NCBI GenBank assembly: GCA_963853835.1
Contig: OY970823.1
Span: forward strand, 67,279,845 to 67,343,844
Length of the DNA stretch: 64,000 nt
DNA from: Calendula officinalis
Lineage: Eukaryota; Streptophyta; Magnoliopsida; Asterales; Asteraceae
Reading direction: 5' to 3'
In this document: piece after piece, positions 54,524 to 64,000 of the stretch
Position numbering within the stretch: the stretch's first letter is position 1
Layout: every line of letters begins with the position of its first letter
Program-made: the position numbers and the translations under genes
The notes under the pieces: model-generated
What the model was told of the DNA's origin: nothing
The model's input: the letters and a program-made list of their open reading frames with translations, nothing else
Databases searched by the model: none

Positions 54524-55541
54524 ATCCAGCCTATACACTAAACGCTAAACCCTAAACACATAGTAAGTTTGTGGAATCTTTATATGCAATGAGCCAATGA
54601 GGTTGTTAAAACCGTAATTTTAGGTTTATTGAACACTTATGAGTACTTCTAGCATTGAAGGTTGAAGATAGATAATAGAAGTTATAATTTTTTTATACAG
54701 ATATAATTACATCACCAAGATGAGTATATTTGCAAGCACTTTTTGCTGATCATGAGGGTGGTTTCTGTATTTCCTTTTAGCTTTTCTTAAAGTCTTAAAG
54801 TGTTTTGCGCTTTCCATTTTTATGTTTGCCATTGTGTTGAAGGTCTTTTCAAGAGATCATTTATTTCTCTATATAATTTGGTACGCATAATGTTTTCCAT
54901 GTTTTATTTCCTGTATTAAAGTAAGCAAATTTTGAAATCATGGACAAAGGATCACGCAATAAGGTAGGGATGCATGAGTTTCCTATGGAAAAACCGAACA
55001 AACCAGTTAGACCATGTTTACGCGCCAGATCTCAGTTCTTTTTTCTCCTTTTGGTTCTCGGTTCTATTTTTATATTCATGAAATCATTCTCATATATAAC
55101 TAACAATGAGTTATATACGTACTGAATAAGTAAAATGTTTCTTTTAGTTGATGACATATAGAAAAACACATGAGTTATTGTTGTGTTATGGTACGTAGCT
55201 AGCAATGATAGGAAAATACACACATATAATAGATGCCCACTTAGATATCATACACACATACTATGTGACATCGCTTTCCATTAAATTTTGCGAATGACAC
55301 AACGTTACATTCCCATTAATGCCATATGTCAAAACCTTACAAAAGGTGTAATGGTGCGGCGTTGGTGCCCCCAACAAAAAGAAGTTACTTTCCCGTTGCC
55401 ATATGTCAAAACCTTATTAGACTATGCGTAATGGTCCGTCTTTACGCGCCCGTTATCCGGTGGAGTCCCCTCCACCGTGATCTGACCCCCCTACATGGCT
55501 CATCTGTGACGCGCCCCCAATGGGATTCGGTCGCCCCAACG
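54524..55541. other. 3' flank of the GRAS gene and site of the Copia insertion
   Basis: Just after the stop, telo-box-like words occur (CTAAACGCTAAACCCTAAAC, 54539-54558). There is AT-rich sequence without a gene to 55300. 55310-55536 is less AT-rich and contains a repeated word GCCATATGTCAAAACCTTA (55321-55339 and 55399-55417). It ends in the 5-bp Copia target CAACG (55537-55541). Confidence 0.45.
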
Positions 55542-56393
55542 TGTTGGGTGTAATAGGGTTGTTTCTAAAATCTAGATTTAAAAAAGGAATCGTGAATTTC
55601 ACTTTCCGAATTAGATATTTCGGCCCTATGCATGGGTATCACGAAATTCTAACTATTGGGATAATTCCTAAGAATCAAATTAGAAATTAGGCACAATTTC
55701 TAATTTACAGTAATGGATGATTTGAGAGAATTCATATTCATCAGTATGTCAAGAGAGAATATTATTTTTTGTTGTCTCTCCCTCAATAATACGTATGCTG
55801 TATCATTAAAATCAAAATTCAAAGTGGTTCCCAAAATTTAGGAACAGATCCATTAAATTAGGAGCGGTTATACACGGTTTTCTGCAGTTAAGAAACTGCC
55901 CGTCGCAACAGCTAGCCACTAAAATCCCTCGCAGCAGCTGATCGTCAGTCGCAGCAGCTAGTCGCTGTTGGTCGCTATCAGCTGATGCGATCAGCTGCTG
56001 ATCGTATCAGCCTGCTGATCGTATCAGCCTGCTGATCGTATCAGCCTGCTGATCGTATCAGCCTGCTGATTGCATCAGCTTGCTGGTCGCTAAAGTTGGT
56101 CGCTGAATCTGGTCACAGCAGCAGCAGCTAGTCGCTGATCAGCAGATTCTGTCGCTGAATCTGGTCACAGCAGCAGCATTTGGTCGTTGCAGCATCAGCT
56201 GGTCGCTAATCAGCAGATTCTGGTCGCTGCAGCTGAAAACTTGAACTATAACCAAACCAGTATCATCTTGGACTTATACAAGTGTGCTCTCCGCACCTCC
56301 TAACTTGTACTAGAACCAAAGTATGAGACTCATGACATACACATTATTTCCATTATACTAAAATTGGAATAGGTAACACTAAAATTACCAACA
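55542..56393 (-). repeat. 3' LTR of the Copia element
   Basis: 852 bp. It contains a tandem array at about 55995-56080 of a 17-bp unit CTGCTGATCGTATCAGC: four exact copies plus a diverged fifth. The other LTR has only two. The remaining sequence is rich in CAGCAGC/GGTCGCTG words. Confidence 0.93.
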
Positions 56394-56405
56394 TTCCTCC
56401 CCCAT
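56394..56405 (-). promoter_or_regulatory. Polypurine tract of the Copia element
   Basis: Read on the minus strand, the bases directly before the 3' LTR are ATGGGGGAGGAA, a purine-rich primer site for plus-strand DNA synthesis in the expected position. Confidence 0.8.
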
Positions 56406-56926
56406 TATAGTGTAACCATGAAATAATACAAAACTTGAATAGAATAAACCAAATTTATGCCTAAATGAAAATGTCGAATCGATTGAATTTTCATGTTAGT
56501 ACATTACACATTCCAAATATTCGAGAATCAGGGTGTTCTAAGAATTGAACCCATCAACCCATTTGAATACCTGAAGATAATATAAACATAAATTTAAAAA
56601 ACCATCTAAAACAAAAATACACAACACTATTATTAAGCCGAGTGTTCCAATCCATTCTTGATCGTATAAAGGCCAAAGTCCTAAACCCTATGCAGTACGG
56701 CTATACTTCACGATCATATAGGTAATTCCTTTATTCATGTACCTGCTTACATTTTATCAAAGGAAATATTAAGAAATTAATTCACCCTAGCCAACTACAG
56801 GTCCGAACACACTAACCTTGGGATGATTTAATAATGTGTGTTCCAATCCAAACGTGTGAGCTTTCCGCATTGAATTCAACCTCTAACATTGTATTAGAGG
56901 GGAATTGTGTGTCTCACAAATAAGGA

Positions 56927-59900
56927 TTATACAGACTTTAATCCCATCCCGATCGCCGACTTGTGCACTAATTCCCGAGCCAATCCTTTAGTAAGATGGT
57001 CCGCTAAGTTTTGTTGCGATCTTACAAACTCCACCGATATTACACCATCCAAGATTAATTCTCTAATCTTGCTATGTCTAACACCTAAGTGTCTACACTT
57101 GCCATTATATATTTGACTATAAGCTCTAGCCAACGTGGCAGTACTATCACAATGGATAGAAATCGATGCTATCGGCCTTTTACACAATGGAATTTCATAA
57201 ACCAAATCCTTTAGCCATTCTGCTTCCTTACCGGTCGCGGCTAATGCAACAAACTCAATTTCCATTGTTGAGTTCGTGATGCAAGTTTGCTTTTTGGATG
57301 CCCAAGATATTGCACCACCTCCTAGCAAAAATACCCAACCACTTGTAGAAGAATGATCTTCTATATTGGATATCCAACTTGCATCTGAATATCCTTCTAA
57401 CACCGAAGGATATCCAAGATAACACAAACCATAATCCATGGTTCCTTTTAAGTATTTGAATACTCTTTGAATCGCTTGCCAATGTTGAGTACTAGGATTA
57501 CTAGTGTATCTACTCAATCTTCCAACGGCATAAGCTATATCAGGCCTAGTGCTCGTCATAGCATACATTAAAGAACCTATAGCTTGCGAGTATTCAAGTT
57601 GTGATACTGCATTGCCTTTATTAGGCATTAACTTTATACTAGGATCTAGAGGAGTACTAACTGGTAAACAATCACTATAATTAAATCTTTTCAAGATTTT
57701 CTCAACATAGTGAGATTGCGTTATAGCAATTCCCTTGTTCAACCGTTTAATTCTTATTCCAAGAATTACATCTGCCTCCTCCATATCCTTCATGGAAAAA
57801 CTTGATGATAATAAATTCTTCGTTTCATCAACTTGATGTTGATCCGTACCGAATATAAGCATATCATCAACATATAAGCAAATTTTCACACCCGAGCCGG
57901 TTGTATCAAATCGGGTATAAACACATTTGTCGGATTGGTTTAAAGCAAAACCATTTGACAAAATAACTTCATCAAACTTTTGATGCCATTGTTTAGGAGC
58001 TTGTTTTAGTCCATACAACGATTTCACAAGTCTACACACCTTATGCTCATTACCAGGCATAACAAAACCTTCGGGTTGTTTCATGTAGACTTCCTCGTCA
58101 AGATCGCCATTCAAGAAGGCTGTTTTGAAATCCATTTGATGAATAATCAGATTGTGAATGGCCGATAAAGCAATTAACAATCTAATGGTTGAGATTCGTG
58201 CTACCGGTGCATACGTGTCAAAATAAGCAATACCGGGTTGTTGCCTAAACCCTTGTATGACCAACCTAGCCTTGAACTTATCAATAGTTCCATCAACCTT
58301 CATTTTCTTTTTAAATATCCATTTACAACCCAATGGTTTAGAACCCGGTGGTAAATCAGTCAACACCCAAGTGTTGTTCTCCAAAATAGACGACATTTTG
58401 TCATCTATCGCTTCTTTCCAAAAGGCAACATCTCGAGACTCCATGGCCTCCTTAAAGGTCTTTGGATCAGTCTCAACTTGATAGGAATAAGGATATTGTG
58501 TCTTCACTTTATCCCTAGATCCTTCCACCAAAAACAATTGGAAATCGTCACCGAAATTTTTCGTTTTTCGGCCTCTTTTACTTTTCCGAACCTCTTGTGT
58601 TTCGGGGTTTGAAACACCATCAAAACCTACTGAGTTTTGAGTTTCATTACTGCTAGTAATCAGGTCCTTAGGCCTTTGAATCGATGAAAATCGCATCTCA
58701 TCGAAAATCGCATCCCGCGACTCAATTACGGTATTAATCGATACCGAATCATTAGGTTCAATGACATAGAACCTATAAGCTTTGGAATTTTCAGCATATC
58801 CAATGAATATACAATCTATTCCTCTTTCTCCCAAAGTTTTCTTTTTGGGTTCGGGCAATCTAACAACAGCTCGACAACCCCAAACTCGGAAATAGCTCAA
58901 ATTCGGAGCCTTTTTGTACCAAAGCTCGTATGGGGCTGTTTTGTTCCTTTTATTAGGAACCCGATTCAAGACATAACATGCGGTAAGCATTGCCTCTCCC
59001 CAAAATCCCTCACTCAAACCCAAGAAAGAAAGCATCGAGTTAACCATCTCTTTCAAGATTCGATTCTTCCTTTCGGCAACACCATTTTGTAGTGGTGTAT
59101 AAGGAGCCGTGGTTTCATGAATGATACCAACCGATTGGAAATAATGGGGATCCATATATTCCCCTCCCCGATCCGTCCTAAGACATTTAATTGAATTACC
59201 CAATTGCAATTCCACTTCGGTTTTAAAGATTTTTAATTTATCTAAAGCTTCATCTTTAGAATGCAACAAGTATACATAACAAAACCGACTTGAATCATCA
59301 ATAAAAGTGACAAAATACTTTTTATTACCTAATGAAGGTGTAGCATGAAGATCACATAAGTCACTATGTATTAAGTCTAGTATTGACGAATTTCTATTAA
59401 CATTTGGAAAAGGTTGTTTTGTTATTTTCGTAAGCATACAAGTCTTACATTTTTCGGAATTAACATCAAATGCGGGAATTAATCCAACTTTAGACATTTC
59501 TTGAATTCTTTTAAAATTAACGTGACCTAATCTAGCATGCCATAACATAGAATTATCTAATTTATCATTAGAAGCCATAAAAACAGAATTGTCACAAGGT
59601 GCAAATTTATTAACCACATTTAAACGAAACATTCGTTCGGAATAGTACCCGAATCCAACAAACACACCAAACTTGGATAGTACATATCTATCCGACTCGA
59701 TTACTTGTTTATACCCTAATCGATTAACCAAACCACTAGACACAACATTCTTTCGAACCTTAGGAACATACAAGACATCAAACAAAGAAATTGTTTTTCC
59801 CGAAGTAAACATTAAATTAACAACACCACTTCCTACAATAGGCTTGACTCCTTCATTCGCCATGCGTAATACCGATCCATCATCAACCGGTTCCATCTTC

Positions 59901-60925
59901 TCGAACCATTTTGAATCATTACACACATGACTAGTAGCACAAGTGTCAAGCCACCAAGAGTCACTTTTATCCTCCTGCACATAGGAAATTTCAGGGGTTA
60001 GTGAAACATTATTAGAATGATAAATATCAACAAAAATCTGACCTTTTGGTGGACCATGGTCCTTAGACCCGCCTTGTCCACCCTTGCTAGTACTAGCACC
60101 ATCATTACCAAGTTTCACACGACAATCACGTTTCATATGTCCCACTTTTTGACATCTCCAACAAACCAATTCATTTGGTTTCTTTTTGAACTTAAACGAA
60201 TCATCAAACTTTCGTTTCTTTCCTTTCCCCTTGTTGTTAAATTTGTTTTTCTTATCTTCAACCATGTGAACAGAGGGTTGCCCAACATTAGTTTTGTCTT
60301 TGGTTTTGTCACTTTCTTGAACCCGGAGTGATTCCTCAATCCGAATGTGACTACCAAGTTGTACCATTGACAACTCCTCTTTTTGGTGTTTAAGAGTATG
60401 TTTAAAGTCCTTCCATGATGGTGGAAGTTTATCAATCATGCTCGAAACAGCGATAGATTCATCCATGTTCAATTTGTGTAAAGCAAATTGACCAAGGATC
60501 CGGAGCAATTCATTATATTGTTCCATAACCGACCGTGAATCAACCATCATGTAACTGTTGAAATCACTAACCAAAAACTTCTTACTAGAAGCATCTTCCG
60601 CAATATACTTGGATTCAAGAGAATCCCACAATTGCCTTGCACTTTCAACATTCTGGTAAATATCAAATAGAGCATCAGACATACCGTTCAAAATATGACC
60701 ACGATAGATGTAGTCATCATTTTCCCACTTGCTACGTCTCCTGGTTTGTTCCACAGTTTCATCTTCCACCGATTCCGGTTGAGGGGTACTCGGCACATAG
60801 ACCACCTTCAAAGTAGTAAGAAGAAAGTGTATCTTCTTTTGCCATCTCCTAAAATCGTTACCCTGAAATTTCTCCAATTTCCTGAACTTGCTTGTCATCT
60901 CTTTCACATTATCGTTCCCACTCAT
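56927..60925 (-). CDS. Copia gag-pol polyprotein, intact
   Basis: 1332 aa in one frame, encoding all proteins for cytoplasmic replication and nuclear integration of the retrotransposon. Gag: MSGNDNVKEMTSKFRKLEKF with the Copia-gag stretch RQLWDSLESKYIAEDASSKK. The zinc knuckle CWRCQKVGHMKRDC is near residue 255. The protease has WWLDTCATSHVC near 325 (DTC in place of the more usual D-S/T-G/A). Integrase: HARLGHVNF, then the catalytic region HSDLCDL...DDSSRFCYVYLL, TDRGGEY and NGVAERKNR at about 460-620. Reverse transcriptase: QMDFKTAFLNGDLDEEVYM, GLKQAPKQWH and the catalytic YVDDMLIFG near 1015. RNase H: GYSDASWISN and the final ...HLTKGL. No stop or frameshift. It may still be functional, except for the unusual leader noted separately. 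Confidence 0.95.
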   Translation of the reverse strand: MSGNDNVKEMTSKFRKLEKFQGNDFRRWQKKIHFLLTTLKVVYVPSTPQPESVEDETVEQTRRRSKWENDDYIYRGHILNGMSDALFDIYQNVESARQLWDSLESKYIAEDASSKKFLVSDFNSYMMVDSRSVMEQYNELLRILGQFALHKLNMDESIAVSSMIDKLPPSWKDFKHTLKHQKEELSMVQLGSHIRIEESLRVQESDKTKDKTNVGQPSVHMVEDKKNKFNNKGKGKKRKFDDSFKFKKKPNELVCWRCQKVGHMKRDCRVKLGNDGASTSKGGQGGSKDHGPPKGQIFVDIYHSNNVSLTPEISYVQEDKSDSWWLDTCATSHVCNDSKWFEKMEPVDDGSVLRMANEGVKPIVGSGVVNLMFTSGKTISLFDVLYVPKVRKNVVSSGLVNRLGYKQVIESDRYVLSKFGVFVGFGYYSERMFRLNVVNKFAPCDNSVFMASNDKLDNSMLWHARLGHVNFKRIQEMSKVGLIPAFDVNSEKCKTCMLTKITKQPFPNVNRNSSILDLIHSDLCDLHATPSLGNKKYFVTFIDDSSRFCYVYLLHSKDEALDKLKIFKTEVELQLGNSIKCLRTDRGGEYMDPHYFQSVGIIHETTAPYTPLQNGVAERKNRILKEMVNSMLSFLGLSEGFWGEAMLTACYVLNRVPNKRNKTAPYELWYKKAPNLSYFRVWGCRAVVRLPEPKKKTLGERGIDCIFIGYAENSKAYRFYVIEPNDSVSINTVIESRDAIFDEMRFSSIQRPKDLITSSNETQNSVGFDGVSNPETQEVRKSKRGRKTKNFGDDFQLFLVEGSRDKVKTQYPYSYQVETDPKTFKEAMESRDVAFWKEAIDDKMSSILENNTWVLTDLPPGSKPLGCKWIFKKKMKVDGTIDKFKARLVIQGFRQQPGIAYFDTYAPVARISTIRLLIALSAIHNLIIHQMDFKTAFLNGDLDEEVYMKQPEGFVMPGNEHKVCRLVKSLYGLKQAPKQWHQKFDEVILSNGFALNQSDKCVYTRFDTTGSGVKICLYVDDMLIFGTDQHQVDETKNLLSSSFSMKDMEEADVILGIRIKRLNKGIAITQSHYVEKILKRFNYSDCLPVSTPLDPSIKLMPNKGNAVSQLEYSQAIGSLMYAMTSTRPDIAYAVGRLSRYTSNPSTQHWQAIQRVFKYLKGTMDYGLCYLGYPSVLEGYSDASWISNIEDHSSTSGWVFLLGGGAISWASKKQTCITNSTMEIEFVALAATGKEAEWLKDLVYEIPLCKRPIASISIHCDSTATLARAYSQIYNGKCRHLGVRHSKIRELILDGVISVEFVRSQQNLADHLTKGLARELVHKSAIGMGLKSV

Positions 60926-60959
60926 GATTACAGAAACAGTAGAAACTATCTAATTCGAT

Positions 60960-61774
60960 TGTTGTGTGTAATAGGGTTGTTTCTGAAATCTAGATTTAAC
61001 AAAGGAATCGTGAATTTCACTTTCCGAATTAGATATTTCGACCTTATACCTGGGTTTCACGAAATTCTAACTATTGAGATAATTCCTAAGAATCAAATTA
61101 GAAATTAGGCACAATTTCTAATTTACAGTAATGGATGATTTGAGAGAATTCATATTCAACAGTATGTCAAGAGAGAATATTATTTTTTGTTGTCTCTCCC
61201 TCAATAATACGTATGCTGTATCATTAAAATCAAAGTTCAAAGTGGTTCCCAAAATTTAGGAACAGATCCATTAAATTAGGAGCGGTTATACACGATTTTC
61301 TGCAGTTAAGAAACTGCCCGTCGCAACAGCTAGCCACTAAAATCCGTCGCAGCAACTGATCGTCAGTCGCAGCAGCTAGTCGCTGCTGGTCGCTATCAGC
61401 TGATGCAATCAGCTGCTGATCGTATCAGCCTGCTGATCGCATCAGCTTGCTGGTCGCTAAAGCTGGTCGCTGAATCTGTTCACAGCAGCAGCAGCTAGTC
61501 GCTGATCAGCAGATTCTGTCGCTGAATCTGGTCACAGCAGCAGCATTTGGTCGCTGCAGCATCAGCTGGTCGCTAATCAGCAGATGCTGGTCGCTGCAGC
61601 TAGTCGCTGCAGCTGAAAACTTGAACTATAACCAAACCAGTATCATCTTGGACTTATACAAGTGTGCTCTCCGCACCTCTTAACTTGTAACTAGAACCAA
61701 AGTATGAGACCCATGACATACACATTATTTCCATTATACTAAAATTAGAATAGGTAACACTAAAATTACCAACA
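60960..61774 (-). repeat. 5' LTR of the Copia element
   Basis: 815 bp, TGTTG...CAACA, direct copy of 55542-56393. It has only two 17-bp CTGCTGATCGYATCAGC units (about 61415-61450) and an extra short CAGCTAGTCGCTG unit near 61597. In this orientation it should contain the promoter for the genomic RNA. Confidence 0.93.
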
Positions 61775-61779
61775 CAACG

Positions 61780-62454
61780 AACATTGGAGGTCTCTTGATT
61801 TTGAAAGGGAAGGAGTTTGATTACTGGATTTGGCCAATATTTATTATGTATTTAGTCAGAAGAAAAATAATGAATGTAACAACCACATAGTGTTACAAAA
61901 CATTACTTTCCCATTGCCATTGGTACCCCAACAAAAAGAAGCTGTGCGCATAGCAGACTTCGAAACTCTAACGTTTGACTTTCTACACTTTGTGGTCGTA
62001 CACCAAAGATTGCAAAGGGGTAATTGCATACCCAACAAAGAGAACGTATACAAATATTAATGGATCCTATCTTGGGATTGAAAATAACTTATAGTTCCTC
62101 CTATTCAAAATAAGTGACATACGTTGGTTTCGTTTTTGAGGTGAATAAAAATAAGTGATACACTTTGAAAAATTATTTTATTTGGCAAAAAATAGTGGGA
62201 CCCACACCACTAACTATATATTTTAACAAAGTGAATGACTCTTTTACTCTTACTTTTTACTTTTAAACATTATTAACCCCACTTTATGTAAAAGACGTGT
62301 GACTCATTTTTCACTAATCATCTAATTAATCTATTTTAATTATCATTATAATCTTTTGCCTCAAAAATCGTGAAACCCAAAGTGTGTCACTTATTTTAAA
62401 TCGGAAGAAGTAACTGAAACTAAGAGAGAATTATAGAGCGAAAAGACTCACTCA
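61780..62454. other. Flank of the Copia insertion, with a Stowaway MITE
   Basis: 61780-62090 has no recognised gene; the short frames in it overlap on both strands without domains. 62094-62410 is a Stowaway element, annotated separately. Confidence 0.45.
62094..62410. mobile_element. Stowaway MITE (TTCAAAATAAGTGA family)
   Basis: The ends GTTCCTCCTATTCAAAATAA and TTATTTTAAATCGGAAGAAG are inverse with some changes and flanked by TA. The interior matches the copy at 36824-37136 (e.g. GTGGGACCCACACCACTAAC, ATAATCTTTTGCCTCAAAAA). Confidence 0.82.
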
Positions 62455-63312
62455 GGGCTTGTTTGTTTTTTTCTATTATTAAGTGCTGTCTGGATAAAGT
62501 GTCTGTCTGGGTGTATGAGGTCTGTCTGGAAATAGCAGTCTGTTGTTTGATTTTTTATGTTGAATCAACTATCTGAATAAGAACAAATTACTTTTTTAAC
62601 CTTATGTATATAATAAGTATTATAAATTACCAATTAACTCTTAATTTTAAAATAAAGGAACAAAATATTTGATTGTTTCATAATTATTTAAAAATAATAA
62701 TTATATGATAAAATATTTTCGATCAGTTTGCAGAAGTTTTAAGTAACAATTTATAATCAAACTAAAAAAAGATCACGCTATATAACAATAATATATACTA
62801 CGTAATTTTACTTGATAATAATTATATTATAAATAACATAGATAAGAATGAAAATTTGAAAACATGCAAATTTAAACGCATGACACAATGACAACTATAA
62901 TCTCGTTTGAAACTAGGAGAAATCATTGAACATATCTATGTTTGAGAGATAATTATGATGTTGTTAGAGGATACAGATTGTGTTTGTTAATATATAAATA
63001 GGTGAAGGGTGATAATTAGAATGTCTAGAAGTAAATATATATAATGAAGGAAAATTTGAGGAAGAAGATGCAGATATCTAGAAGTAAATATATATAATGA
63101 GGTAAAAACTTTGAGGAAGAAGACGTGGAGTACGTGGGGAAGCAAGGGTAGAAATGGGAAAAGGTTTTGACTTAATGGGAAGACCCTCATCCCCATGTTT
63201 TTTCATATTAAGCACATCTATATAAATTAAGCAATAAACAAACAACACTTAAATGACTTAATGAATTAAGTTAATTGCATATTAAGCTCATTAAGTCCAA
63301 ATCAAACACTAC
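62455..63312. mobile_element. Putative hAT-like element
   Basis: The left end GGGCTTGTTTG and right end CAAACACTAC are roughly inverse. The 8-bp flanks CTCACTCA (62447-62454) and CTCAGTCA (63313-63320) differ by one base. Subterminal parts are also related (AAGTGCTGTCTGG on the left, ATTAAGTCCAAATCAAACAC on the right, typical of a common plant hAT MITE). The interior is AT-rich and non-coding. A repeated word ATCTAGAAGTAAATATATATAATGA-like stretch occurs twice near 63020-63100. Confidence 0.5.
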
Positions 63313-64000
63313 CTCAGTCAATTGTTACGAAAGAAAAACTTTTTGACCTTTTAGTATGAGTTTAAAAGAGTACTCTTGTTATTTGGTAGCTACCTGATGT
63401 TAAATATAAAGGTGTGTTAAATGGATCTCACCCTTATTTTCTTTTTCTATTTTATAAATTTAAATGACGGAAACTAAAATATGTTAATATTAAATAAACA
63501 TCACATTACAAATAAAATTAAAATAAAATTAAAATAAAATCATTCTTCTTGAACGTCATGCCCCAATCTAAGCTATCAAAGATACTCAATTTCTAGTCAT
63601 GTGTTCGTCTTCAGCACACAAGCTTTGATTGTATTCGTTCCAATCATTTGATTTTGTCAATTTTTGGATTATTTTCTCTGCCAATGAACTCGAATCAAAA
63701 CCGACAAACCGTCTTCGCGGTATGAACTCATGTACTGTATATTGTTGGGTGATAGTGTATATGAAAATGAAAATTTAGTTGAAAGTGTGAGTTATTTGAA
63801 CTAAATGATAGGTGATATGGGTATATTTTAAATAAAAAATATTTTTTTTGTAAAACTAGTTGTTTATAACCGTTACCCCGTTCAAACCCTCATTTTCTTC
63901 TCCTTTGGTGATCGCCATTCCATTGGCTCTTTGACGGGTGTTTAGTGAGCCACACAGTGTGGCAGTATGGCAAGCACAAAGGATTTGGCGAGCCATACTG
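63313..64000. other. End of window, no recognised gene
   Basis: AT-rich, with a mixed-composition stretch from about 63880 to the end. A short inverted word pair (CAGTATGGC at 63963 and GCCATACTG at the window edge) could belong to an element continuing outside. No coding evidence. Confidence 0.4.

Larger units (their letters stand above)
55542..61774 (-). mobile_element. Full-length Copia LTR retrotransposon, minus orientation
   Basis: The element is bounded by direct LTRs at 55542-56393 and 60960-61774, each starting TGTTG and ending CAACA. It is flanked by identical 5-bp duplications CAACG (55537-55541 and 61775-61779). The internal region carries one uninterrupted gag-pol frame on the minus strand with integrase before reverse transcriptase, the Copia order. 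In transcription order the 5' LTR is 60960-61774 and the 3' LTR is 55542-56393. The whole is 6,233 bp. The two LTRs are very similar apart from scattered substitutions and repeat-number differences, so insertion is fairly recent. Confidence 0.95.

Noticed and set aside
57255..60435. Several short open frames on both strands within the Copia element
   Set aside because: They are shadows of the 1332-codon gag-pol frame.
1..64000. CRISPR arrays, bacterial operons, ribosome-binding sites, rRNA or intact tRNA genes
   Set aside because: The sequence is eukaryotic nuclear DNA. Box A/B-like pairs occur only in SINE-like relics without tRNA folds, and no spacer-repeat arrays were found.

Overview
The window is nuclear DNA from a flowering plant. 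The evidence is split genes with GT..AG introns, plant-specific families (NIN-like protein, DYW-type PPR, SHORT-ROOT-type GRAS, DUF3755), Stowaway, Tourist, Mutator and hAT elements, and a Copia retrotransposon. The dense AT-rich introns filled with 'GGGTCAAATGGGTC'-like relics suggest an asterid eudicot, perhaps Asteraceae. That placement is an inference from general style, not from a diagnostic marker.

Layout. 1-1983 (minus): 5' part of a NIN-like nitrate-response transcription factor, cut by the window edge. 4252-6578 (plus): a two-exon DYW-type PPR RNA-editing factor. 8904-18225 (minus): a complete ten-exon RabGAP/TBC gene, convergent with the PPR gene. Its second intron carries an apparently perfect 4,940-bp (ATGT)n array and its third intron a ~490-bp inverted repeat. 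19679-20634: a Mutator-type element in the space before a TOM1-like membrane-protein gene that is now a pseudogene (20858-22630). It has frame-breaking indels and no 3' half. Behind it come an antisense LRR receptor-kinase exon, a myosin-head exon and an unrecognised terminal exon. 25.7-31 kb: nested hAT elements, a CCACCGCCA-type repeat, an NLR gene relic and one candidate small secreted peptide. 31426-33885 (plus): a complete seven-exon SANT/DUF3755 gene. 36.5-41.6 kb: a cluster of non-autonomous DNA transposons with readable target-site duplications. 42949-48008 (plus): a ten-exon multi-pass membrane protein of the plant 'plasma membrane fusion protein' family. 48573-51649 (plus): an ASCH-domain RNA-binding-type gene with two reading-frame breaks. 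53192-54523 (plus): an intronless SHORT-ROOT-type GRAS factor. 55542-61774: a near-intact Copia element (CAACG target-site duplication, paired LTRs, uninterrupted 1332-codon gag-pol on the minus strand). 61.8-64 kb: MITE and hAT-like sequence.

The genes do not form a pathway or operon; each is an independent plant transcription unit. Exon coordinates were worked out by hand from splice-site consensus, phase continuity and family resemblance. The most unusual feature is the giant tetranucleotide array inside a conserved RabGAP gene. No undescribed multi-gene system was found.
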